This document shows positions 44,128 to 51,171 of a DNA stretch of 64,000 nucleotides, in pieces. The DNA lies in NCBI RefSeq assembly GCF_034652275.1, contig NZ_JAXIWG010000001.1, forward strand, positions 558,001-622,000, read 5' to 3'. Both the position numbers and the translations under genes were made by a program. The notes beneath the pieces were generated by a model. It ran no database searches. It had not been told where the DNA came from and worked only from the letters and a program-made list of their open reading frames with translations. Numbering within the stretch: the stretch's first letter is position 1; the number at the start of each line of letters is the position of its first letter. The stretch comes from Yoonia sp034652275. GTDB taxonomy: Bacteria > Pseudomonadota > Alphaproteobacteria > Rhodobacterales > Rhodobacteraceae.

Positions 44128-44166
44128 GTGCATCCGGCAAACCCCGCCATGCAGCGAATGCATATC

Positions 44167-44180
44167 CGCTAGCGCTAACT
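44167..44180. promoter_or_regulatory. LacI-type operator-like site upstream of the DUF1127-like gene
   Basis: CGCTAGCGCTAACT matches TGTTAGCGCTAACA at 11 of 14 positions, with an intact right half. It lies about 75 bp upstream of the small gene and beyond the GAPDH terminator. Confidence 0.45.
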
Positions 44181-44254
44181 GTCAGTTGTTCTGCGCCGCA
44201 GCATTGCTATTTGTAGGTCAAGACCAACGAAGCGAGAGCAAAAGGAGCACGCAT

Positions 44255-44413
44255 ATGACCGTCTTGACCAAAGTCCGCTCCGCCGTGCAGAAACGCGCCA
44301 CCTATCTGCGTCTGAAGAACGAACTGGCCAGCATGCCGCAGGATGTGGCAATCGATCTGGGTATGTTCCGCGAGGACGCCGCCAAGATCGCAGCCAAGGC
44401 GATTTACGGCTAA
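44255..44413 (+). CDS. DUF1127-like small protein
   Basis: This 52-residue basic protein reads KRATYLRLKNELASMPQDVA then IDLGMFREDA, matching the DUF1127 pattern of a basic helix followed by an L-D-G-[FI]-R turn. DUF1127 proteins of alphaproteobacteria are short, arginine/lysine-rich and in some cases affect RNA turnover or stress and phosphate metabolism. A perfect AAAGGAG ribosome binding site precedes the ATG. A terminator follows the stop. A LacI-type site upstream hints at carbon-dependent control. Confidence 0.75.
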   Translation: MTVLTKVRSAVQKRATYLRLKNELASMPQDVAIDLGMFREDAAKIAAKAIYG

Positions 44414-44434
44414 ACCCGCCGCTGCACGACCACC

Positions 44435-44460
44435 AAGCCGCGCCTTCGGGGGCGGCTTTT
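44435..44460. terminator. Terminator between the DUF1127-like gene and coaD
   Basis: AAGCCGC pairs with GCGGCTT around a TTCG-containing loop and is followed by T on the plus strand. It lies between convergent genes and may serve mainly the plus-strand transcript. Confidence 0.8.
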
Positions 44461-44466
44461 GCGTGT

Positions 44467-44961
44467 CTAGCCGCGCAACCGCGCGATCAATGCGGCATTG
44501 ACGGCGGGGGTGACGAATTTCGACACATCGCCATCCAGCCGCGCGATTTCCTTGACCAGTTTGGACGCGATTGCCTGATGTTCAGCCTCGGCCATCAGAA
44601 ACACCGTTTCGATCGAATCGTCCAGAATGCGGTTCATGCCGACCATCTGGTATTCATATTCGAAATCCGCGACCGCGCGCAGACCGCGGATGATGACATT
44701 GGCCCCAACGTCATGGGCACAGTTAATCAACAGGTTTTCGAACGGATGCACGACAATCTCGCAGCCGACGTCGCGACCTAGAGGCACACATTCCGCCTCG
44801 ACCATGGCGACGCGTTCTTCCAGCGTGAATAGCGGGCCTTTGTCGCGGTTGATCGCCACGCCGATGACCAACCGGTCCACCAGTGTCGCGGCACGCCGCA
44901 CGATATCAAGATGCCCCAGCGTGACCGGATCGAAGGTTCCGGGATAAAGACCTACGCGCAT
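44467..44961 (-). CDS. coaD: Phosphopantetheine adenylyltransferase
   Basis: This 164-residue nucleotidyltransferase makes dephospho-CoA from 4'-phosphopantetheine and ATP. The HxGH-type site is TLGH in YPGTFDPVTLGHLDIVRR, with VIIRGLRAVADFEYEYQM and the C-terminal SSTLVK-like region ASKLVKEIARLDGDVS. Length is normal for the family. It is convergent with the DUF1127-like gene. Confidence 0.97.
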   Translation of the reverse strand: MRVGLYPGTFDPVTLGHLDIVRRAATLVDRLVIGVAINRDKGPLFTLEERVAMVEAECVPLGRDVGCEIVVHPFENLLINCAHDVGANVIIRGLRAVADFEYEYQMVGMNRILDDSIETVFLMAEAEHQAIASKLVKEIARLDGDVSKFVTPAVNAALIARLRG

Positions 44962-45024
44962 GACGCACCTCTTGAAATATTATTGCGCGCAAACAACAAC
45001 ATCGCGCGCAGGAATGCAACGGGG

Positions 45025-45459
45025 CTAGTGCCCCATAATCATCCCGGCCAGCGCGTCTTTTTCCATCGACAGCTCCGACAGCCGCGCTTTGACGACGTCG
45101 CCGATGGAAATCAGGCCGATCATCTTGCCGTTATCCATGACGGGCAGATGGCGGAACCGCCCTTCGGTCATCATTTCCAGCACCTGATCGGCGCTGTCGG
45201 CGGTGGTGCAGGTGGTCAGTTTGCTGGTCATCATCTCTGAGACGGGCGCCATCAGGCAGGACACGCCGCGCTTGCCCAATTCGCGCACGATGTCGCGCTC
45301 GGACAGGATACCGTCCAGCGTTTGCCCGTCGGAGGAGACAACAACCGTCCCGATCCGGTTCTGCGACAACAGAGCGACAGCCGCGGTCACCGTATCGGTC
45401 GGCTTGACCGAGACAACGCCCATATCGGCTTTGGATTTCAGGATTTGTCCGACGATCAT
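45025..45459 (-). CDS. CBS domain protein
   Basis: This 144-residue protein consists of two CBS domains in tandem: about 8-65 (VSVKPTDTVTAAVALLSQNR, GILSERDIVRELG) and about 72-130 (MTSKLTTCTTADSADQVLEM, ISIGDVVKARL). Such pairs bind adenosine nucleotides and act as energy sensors or regulators. No catalytic domain is fused. It is about 65 bp upstream of coaD on the same strand. Confidence 0.92.
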   Translation of the reverse strand: MIVGQILKSKADMGVVSVKPTDTVTAAVALLSQNRIGTVVVSSDGQTLDGILSERDIVRELGKRGVSCLMAPVSEMMTSKLTTCTTADSADQVLEMMTEGRFRHLPVMDNGKMIGLISIGDVVKARLSELSMEKDALAGMIMGH

Positions 45460-45498
45460 GATGTATCTCCCCCCACGCGTTGGCGATGGTTCAGCCTG

Positions 45499-46401
45499 TC
45501 AAACCGCAGGCGTATCTGTCAAGCACGCGATACGTTCCAGCCGCGCGACCTCGGCCGTCAGCCCCGCGCTGATCGCGGCGGCGACACGCGTCAGCCGGTC
45601 CGATTGCCGCGCCGATTTGTGCCGCACCAGATAGAATGTCCGCGTCAGGGCCACTTTGTCGGTCAGCACGCGGCGCAGTTCAGGCGCAAAAGGGAGTGCG
45701 AAATCATGCACGATTCCGACACCCGCCGCGCGGATCATCTGCAACTGCACGGCGACCGAGTTGGAGGCAAGCTGCACGCCCCTTGCCCCCAAGGCCCCCA
45801 GATAATCCAGTTCCTTGTCGAAAATCATGTCGGGGATATAGCCCACGACAGGCCGCCCGCGCAGATCCTCCAGCGTGGCGACGGCGGGCGCATCGGCGCG
45901 CATGGCCAGGTGCAGCTGGTAATCAGTGATCTTCTGCACGATCAGTTGCCCCGCTGCGGGCGGGCTGACGGTGATCGCCATATCGGCCTCTCGCCGCGAC
46001 AGGTTGACGACGCGGGGCAAGGCCAGCACCTGCATTTCCAGATCGGGGTTGTCGCGTTGCAAGGCGGCACAGACCTGCGGCAGCAGGAAATTCGCCACAC
46101 CGTCAGGCGCACCGATACGGATTTGCCCTGTCAGCGCCGTGGCACCCCCGCGCGATTCCTCGACCGCCAGCGCGAATTGCGTTTCCGCATCGGCGGCGCG
46201 GTCGCGCAACCTCTCTCCCAGATCTGTCAAGGCATAACCCTGCGGCGATTTCACGAACAAAGCCGCCCCAAGGCTGCGTTCCAGCCGCGCGATCCGGCGG
46301 CCAAGGGTGGCAGGGTCCATCTTGGTCAAGGGCGCTGCGGCAGACAGGCTTTCGGTGCGCGCCACGGCCAGAAACACGCGCATGTCGTCCCAGTTGTCCA
46401 T
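45499..46401 (-). CDS. LysR family transcriptional regulator divergent from mmsA
   Basis: The 300-residue protein has an N-terminal helix-turn-helix (MRVFLAVARTESLSAAAPLT, DPATLGRRIARLERSLG) and a substrate-binding-like effector domain. It is divergent from the valine-degradation operon across 96 bp, so it probably controls mmsA and the genes after it. The ATG at 46401 (MDNWDDMR) has an AGGACG site and is preferred over an ATG at 46422. Confidence 0.92.
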   Translation of the reverse strand: MDNWDDMRVFLAVARTESLSAAAPLTKMDPATLGRRIARLERSLGAALFVKSPQGYALTDLGERLRDRAADAETQFALAVEESRGGATALTGQIRIGAPDGVANFLLPQVCAALQRDNPDLEMQVLALPRVVNLSRREADMAITVSPPAAGQLIVQKITDYQLHLAMRADAPAVATLEDLRGRPVVGYIPDMIFDKELDYLGALGARGVQLASNSVAVQLQMIRAAGVGIVHDFALPFAPELRRVLTDKVALTRTFYLVRHKSARQSDRLTRVAAAISAGLTAEVARLERIACLTDTPAV

Positions 46402-46417
46402 CTGCGTCCTGCGTTTA

Positions 46418-46435
46418 TGCAAAATGATTTTGGCA
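46418..46435. promoter_or_regulatory. LysR-type operator candidate between lysR and mmsA
   Basis: TGCAAAATGATTTTGGCA contains the inverted arms TGC-A-AAA and TTT-G-GCA and lies 16 bp upstream of the lysR start and 62 bp upstream of the mmsA start. Spacing fits the T-N11-A LysR box. Confidence 0.45.
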
Positions 46436-46497
46436 TATTGCCGCTTTTACCTGCAAAAACGCAAGCCTATAGTCCCCCCAACCCAATGGAGGATGCT

Positions 46498-47997
46498 ATG
46501 CAGGAACTGACCCATTACATCGGCGGCGCACATGTCAAAGGCACGTCCGGCCGTTTTGCGGATGTGTACAACCCCGCCACCGGCGAGGTGCAGGCGCGTG
46601 TGCCGCTGGCCAATGCCGCCGAACTGGACAAGGCCGTCGAAATCGCCGCCAAGGCGCAGCCCGCTTGGGCCGCCGTGAACCCGCAGCGCCGCGCGCGGGT
46701 GATGATGGCGTTTGTCGGCCTTTTGAACCGCGACATGGACAAGCTGGCCGAGGCTTTGTCCCGCGAACATGGCAAAACCATCCCCGACGCCAAAGGCGAT
46801 GTGGTCCGCGGGCTGGAGGTCGTCGAATATTGCATCGGCGCGCCGCAATTGCTGAAAGGTGAATTCACTGACAGCGCCGGCCCCGGCATCGACATGTATT
46901 CGATGAAACAGCCGCTGGGTGTCACCGCCGGCATCACGCCCTTCAACTTTCCCGCCATGATCCCGATGTGGATGTTCGCCCCCGCCATCGCCTGCGGCAA
47001 TGCCTTCATCCTCAAGCCCTCCGAACGTGACCCCTCCGTGCCCCTGATGCTGGCCGAACTCATGGAAGAAGCGGGCTTGCCCAAAGGCATCCTGCAGGTC
47101 GTCAACGGGGACAAGGAAGCGGTGGATGCGATCCTCGACCATGACGTGATCCAGTCGATCGGCTTTGTAGGATCGACGCCGATTGCGGAATACATCTATG
47201 GCCGCGGCTGTGCCAACGGCAAGCGTGTGCAATGTTTCGGCGGTGCCAAGAACCACATGATCATCATGCCCGATGCGGACATGGACCAAGCCGCCGATGC
47301 GCTGATCGGCGCGGGCTATGGTGCCGCTGGCGAACGCTGCATGGCGATTTCGGTCGCGGTGCCGGTGGGCGAGGAAACCGCCGACCGCCTGATCGAAAAG
47401 CTGGTGCCGCGCATCGAAAAACTGAAAGTCGGCCCCTATACATCTGGCAATGACGTCGATTACGGCCCTGTCGTGACCGCCGCCGCCAAGGCAAATATCC
47501 TCAAACTGATTGAAAGCGGTGTAGCCCAAGGCGCCAATCTGGTCGTCGACGGCCGCGATTTCAAATTGCAGGGCTACGAGGACGGTTTCTTTGTCGGCCC
47601 GCATCTGTTCGACCGCGTGACCAAAGATATGGACATCTACACAAAGGAAATCTTTGGTCCTGTCCTGTCGGTTGTGCGCGCCAAGACCTATGAAGAAGCG
47701 CTGGGTCTGGCGATGGACCACGAATACGGCAACGGCACCGCGATCTTTACCCGCGACGGCGACGCCGCACGCGATTTCGCCAACCGGATCAATATCGGCA
47801 TGGTTGGGATCAACGTGCCGATCCCCGTGCCTTTGGCCTATCACACCTTCGGCGGCTGGAAGAAATCCATGTTCGGCGACCTCAACCAGCACGGGCCGGA
47901 TGCGTTCAAGTTCTATACACGCACCAAGACGATCACCTCGCGCTGGCCCTCGGGCATCAAGGACGGCAGCGCGTTCTCTATCCCGCTGATGGAGTAA
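46498..47997 (+). CDS. mmsA: Methylmalonate-semialdehyde dehydrogenase (CoA-acylating)
   Basis: This 499-residue aldehyde dehydrogenase converts methylmalonate semialdehyde to propionyl-CoA at the end of valine breakdown. It shows NFPAMIPMWMFAPAIACGN, GSTPIAEYIY, the nucleophile Cys in AAGERCMAIS, and the MmsA-type ending FKFYTRTKTITSRWP. A GGAGGA site precedes the ATG at 46498; an upstream ATG at 46486 is poorer. It leads a valine catabolic operon. Confidence 0.97.
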   Translation: MQELTHYIGGAHVKGTSGRFADVYNPATGEVQARVPLANAAELDKAVEIAAKAQPAWAAVNPQRRARVMMAFVGLLNRDMDKLAEALSREHGKTIPDAKGDVVRGLEVVEYCIGAPQLLKGEFTDSAGPGIDMYSMKQPLGVTAGITPFNFPAMIPMWMFAPAIACGNAFILKPSERDPSVPLMLAELMEEAGLPKGILQVVNGDKEAVDAILDHDVIQSIGFVGSTPIAEYIYGRGCANGKRVQCFGGAKNHMIIMPDADMDQAADALIGAGYGAAGERCMAISVAVPVGEETADRLIEKLVPRIEKLKVGPYTSGNDVDYGPVVTAAAKANILKLIESGVAQGANLVVDGRDFKLQGYEDGFFVGPHLFDRVTKDMDIYTKEIFGPVLSVVRAKTYEEALGLAMDHEYGNGTAIFTRDGDAARDFANRINIGMVGINVPIPVPLAYHTFGGWKKSMFGDLNQHGPDAFKFYTRTKTITSRWPSGIKDGSAFSIPLME

Positions 47998-48004
47998 CAC
48001 GAAC

Positions 48005-48029
48005 GGCAAGGGCGCAAGCCGCCCTTGCC
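48005..48029 (+). terminator. Hairpin after mmsA
   Basis: GGCAAGGGCG pairs perfectly with CGCCCTTGCC around a CAAGC loop, 7 bp after the mmsA stop. There is no T run, so partial termination or transcript-end protection is possible; the downstream genes may still be cotranscribed. Confidence 0.65.
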
Positions 48030-48090
48030 AAACCGCCCGCAGGCGCGCAATAATTAAACAGATGTTCATTTCTTGCTGGGGGGAGGCATC

Positions 48091-49227
48091 ATGGACTTTG
48101 CGCTGACCGAAGAACAATCCGCGATTTTCGACATGGCGCTGGCCTTCGGGCAAGAGCATATAGCGCCTTTCGCGCGGGCTTGGGAAAGCGACGGCACCAT
48201 CCCCAAAGACCTCTGGCCGAAACTGGCAGAGCTTGGTTTCGGCGGGCTTTACGTCTCCGAGGATAGCGGCGGCGCGGGCCTTTCGCGCCTAGACGCAACC
48301 TTGGTGTTCGAGGCTTTGTCATATTCCTGCGCGTCCGTGGCGGCATTTTTGTCAATCCACAACATGTGCGCGCGGATGATCGACAGCTATGGCTCGGATG
48401 ATCTGAAGGCGCGTATCCTGCCGCGTGCTTTGTCGATGGACCTGATCCTGTCCTATTGCCTGACCGAACCCGGATCCGGTTCCGACGCCGCAGCACTGAA
48501 AACCCGCGCCAGCCGCAGCAATGAAAATTACCTGCTGACCGGCACCAAAGCCTTCATTTCCGGCGGTGGCTATTCTGACGCCTACATCGTCATGGCCCGC
48601 ACCGGCGACGCAGGTCCCAAGGGGATCAGCGCGATCCTGATCGAGGCGGGCGCCCCCGGTCTGTCGTTCGGCGGGCTCGAGGACAAGATGGGCTGGCGGT
48701 CGCAACCCACCCGTCAGGTGCAGCTGGACGATTGCGCCACACCGCTGGCGAACCTTCTGGGCACCGAAGGCCAGGGGTTCAGCTATGCGATGGCGGGGCT
48801 GGATGGCGGGCGGCTCAACATCGCCGCCTGTTCCATCGGGGCGGCGCAATGCGCGCTGGAACAGACGCTGGCCTATATGAAAGACCGCAAGGCTTTCGGC
48901 CAATCGCTCGACCAGTTCCAAGGCCTGCAATTCCGGCTGGCGGATGCCGAAATCGCGCTGCAAGCGGCGCGGACCTTTCTGCGGCAGGCGGCATGGAAAC
49001 TTGACACCGGAGCGCCAGACGCGACCAAATTCTGCGCAATGGCGAAAAAGCTTTGCACCGAAACCGGCAGCATGGTGGCCGATCAATGCCTGCAACTGCA
49101 CGGCGGCTACGGCTATCTGGCGGATTACGGGATCGAAAAGATCGTGCGCGACCTACGGGTGCATCAGATCCTCGAAGGCACGAACGAGATCATGCGCCTG
49201 ATCACCGCGCGTCAGATGATCCGATGA
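48091..49227 (+). CDS. Acyl-CoA dehydrogenase, probably isobutyryl-CoA dehydrogenase
   Basis: This 378-residue flavoenzyme has the N-terminal LTEEQSAIFDMALAFGQEHI, the FAD-contacting YCLTEPGSGSDAAALKTRA, and the C-terminal LQLHGGYGYLADYGIEKIVR with RDLRVHQILEGTNEIMR. In the context of mmsA, a hydroxyisobutyryl-CoA hydrolase and mmsB, isobutyryl-CoA (valine) is the likely substrate. GGGGGGAGG precedes the ATG at 48091. It overlaps the next gene by 4 bp. Confidence 0.93.
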   Translation: MDFALTEEQSAIFDMALAFGQEHIAPFARAWESDGTIPKDLWPKLAELGFGGLYVSEDSGGAGLSRLDATLVFEALSYSCASVAAFLSIHNMCARMIDSYGSDDLKARILPRALSMDLILSYCLTEPGSGSDAAALKTRASRSNENYLLTGTKAFISGGGYSDAYIVMARTGDAGPKGISAILIEAGAPGLSFGGLEDKMGWRSQPTRQVQLDDCATPLANLLGTEGQGFSYAMAGLDGGRLNIAACSIGAAQCALEQTLAYMKDRKAFGQSLDQFQGLQFRLADAEIALQAARTFLRQAAWKLDTGAPDATKFCAMAKKLCTETGSMVADQCLQLHGGYGYLADYGIEKIVRDLRVHQILEGTNEIMRLITARQMIR

Positions 49228-50246
49228 GCGATATCATCATCCGCAAGGACGGCCGCGCGGGGCTCATCACGCTCAACCGCCCCAAGGCGCTGAACGCGCT
49301 GACATGGGACATGTGTCTGGCGATCGAGGCGGCGCTCGACGACTGGCGCAGCGACCATCAGGTTGACCTGATCCTGATCGACGGCGCGGGCGAGCGTGCC
49401 TTTTGTTCGGGCGGCGACATTGCGGATATGTACGCCAGCGCGCAGCGCCGCGATTTCAGCTATGGGCAGCGGTTCTGGCGCGACGAATACCGTCTGAACC
49501 GGAAAATCCACCATTACCCCAAACCCATCGTCACCTTCCTGCACGGCTTCACCATGGGCGGCGGCGTCGGTATCGGCTGCCATGCCAGCCACCGGATCGT
49601 GTGTGAGGAAAGCCGCATCGCCATGCCGGAATGCAGCATCGGGCTGGTGCCGGATGTAGGCGGCTCGCTGATCCTCGCGCGTGCGCCGGGATATCTGGGG
49701 ACCTATCTTGGCCTGACCGGTGACCGGATGGATGCAGGCGACGCGATCCACGCAGGTTTTGCCGACCATTTCATCCCCGCAGCCTATTGGGAGGCGCTGA
49801 AATCGGTCCTGATCACAACCGGCACTGTCGCCGCGATCAAGGCAGGCCCGCCACCGCCCAGCCGCCTGAAAGACTGGCAAAGCGCCATCGACGCCGCCTT
49901 CTGCGCGCCCGATGTGCCCGAAATCCGCGCACGGCTGGTGGCGCAGGATGGCCCGCTCACCGCGCATGCCCTGCCGCTTCTGGACTACAACGCCCCGCTT
50001 GCCATGGCAGTTGCGGCACGGATCATCGCGGCGGTCAGGCACGACCCGCGGATCGAAACAGCGCTGGATCATGAATTCCGCTACACATTCCGCTGCGCCG
50101 AACAGGGCGATTTCATCGAAGGCATCCGCGCCGCGATCATCGACCGCGACCGCGCCCCCCGCTGGCGGCCTCATACCATCGACGACATCACGGCAATGAC
50201 CGCCCCCTTGGGCAAGGACGCACTGATCTGGGAGGATGAGACATGA
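49224..50246 (+). CDS. 3-hydroxyisobutyryl-CoA hydrolase
   Basis: This 340-residue crotonase-fold protein is longer than ordinary hydratases, as expected for the hydrolase. It has AFCSGGDIADMYA, FLHGFTMGGGVGIGCHASHR and the acidic catalytic segment MPECSIGLVPDVGGSL. It hydrolyses 3-hydroxyisobutyryl-CoA to free acid for MmsB. Its ATG overlaps the dehydrogenase stop (ATGA) and its end overlaps mmsB by 4 bp. The longer open frame from 49053 is an overlap artefact. Confidence 0.92.
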   Translation: MSDIIIRKDGRAGLITLNRPKALNALTWDMCLAIEAALDDWRSDHQVDLILIDGAGERAFCSGGDIADMYASAQRRDFSYGQRFWRDEYRLNRKIHHYPKPIVTFLHGFTMGGGVGIGCHASHRIVCEESRIAMPECSIGLVPDVGGSLILARAPGYLGTYLGLTGDRMDAGDAIHAGFADHFIPAAYWEALKSVLITTGTVAAIKAGPPPPSRLKDWQSAIDAAFCAPDVPEIRARLVAQDGPLTAHALPLLDYNAPLAMAVAARIIAAVRHDPRIETALDHEFRYTFRCAEQGDFIEGIRAAIIDRDRAPRWRPHTIDDITAMTAPLGKDALIWEDET

Positions 50247-51109
50247 AGATCGGCTTTATCGGGCTTGGCAATATGGGCGCGCCGATGGCCGCCAACCTTG
50301 CGCGCGACCATGATGTGACAGGCTTCGATCCGGTGGCGCGCCCTGACGGCCTGACACTCGCCAAAAGCGCGCAAGAGGCGGTGCAGACCGCCGATGTGGT
50401 CATCACCATGCTGCCCGATGGCGCGATCCTGCGCGCGGTCGCGGCTGACATCCATCCGGCGATGAAACCGGGGGCTATTCACCTCGATTGTTCGACCGTC
50501 GATGTGGACAGCGCGCGGCAGGTGGCCGCAGCGGCAGCGGCCCACGGGCTGCAGGCCATCGACGCGCCTGTGTCAGGCGGCATCGGCGGTGCGACAAACG
50601 GCACGCTGACCTTCATGGCGGGCGGGCCTCTGCCCGCCTTCGAGGCCGTCCAACCGCTTTTCGCCATCATGGGGCAAAAGGCCGTGCATTGCGGGGCTGC
50701 GGGCAACGGGCAGGCGGCCAAAATCTGCAACAACATGATCCTCGGCGTCACGATGATCGCCACTTGCGAAGCGTTTGCCCTGGCCGACAAGCTGGGCCTT
50801 GACCGGCAGGCGATGTTCGATGTCGTCAGCACCTCGTCGGGCGCGTCATGGTCGATGACCAGCTACTGCCCTGCCCCCGGTATCGGCCCAGTCAGCCCCG
50901 CCGACAACGGCTACACACCTGGCTTCGCCGCCGAACTGATGCTCAAGGACCTGCGCCTCAGCCAGCAAGCGGCAGAAGCCGCCCGTACCGACACGCCACT
51001 GGGCCAAGCCGCAACGGCACTCTACGCGCAATTCGTGGAAACCGAAGACGGGCGCGGCCGCGATTTCTCGGCCATGCTGCCACGTTTCGAGAAACGCCAG
51101 CGCCCCTGA
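50243..51109 (+). CDS. mmsB: 3-hydroxyisobutyrate dehydrogenase
   Basis: This 288-residue beta-hydroxyacid dehydrogenase oxidises 3-hydroxyisobutyrate to methylmalonate semialdehyde, the substrate of MmsA. It shows the NAD fold GFIGLGNMGAPMAANL, the substrate loop DAPVSGGIGGATNGTLTFM, and the catalytic Lys in GNGQAAKICNNM. It is the last gene of the operon. The intact intergenic repeat begins on the base after its stop. Confidence 0.96.
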   Translation: MKIGFIGLGNMGAPMAANLARDHDVTGFDPVARPDGLTLAKSAQEAVQTADVVITMLPDGAILRAVAADIHPAMKPGAIHLDCSTVDVDSARQVAAAAAAHGLQAIDAPVSGGIGGATNGTLTFMAGGPLPAFEAVQPLFAIMGQKAVHCGAAGNGQAAKICNNMILGVTMIATCEAFALADKLGLDRQAMFDVVSTSSGASWSMTSYCPAPGIGPVSPADNGYTPGFAAELMLKDLRLSQQAAEAARTDTPLGQAATALYAQFVETEDGRGRDFSAMLPRFEKRQRP

Positions 51110-51142
51110 CTTCTTTTTTCCAAAAATACTCCCGCCGGAGGC
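51110..51142 (+). repeat. Intact copy of the 33-base post-stop intergenic repeat
   Basis: This copy is identical to 37794-37826 over all 33 bases. It lies immediately after the mmsB stop and before a hairpin shared with convergent uvrA. On the minus strand it reads as a small hairpin followed by TATTTTT, so it could also serve as a weak uvrA terminator. Confidence 0.85.
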
Positions 51143-51143
51143 C

Positions 51144-51167
51144 AGCGCCATCCCCAAGGATGGCGCT
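51144..51167. terminator. Hairpin between mmsB and uvrA
   Basis: AGCGCCATCC pairs with GGATGGCGCT around a CCAA loop. It lies between two convergent genes, with no T run on either side, and is likely a bidirectional transcript-end structure. Confidence 0.65.
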
Positions 51168-51171
51168 GTCA

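Noticed and set aside
46447..48159. Minus-strand open frame (570 codons) opposite mmsA
   Set aside because: Antisense shadow with no similarity to any family; mmsA is certain.
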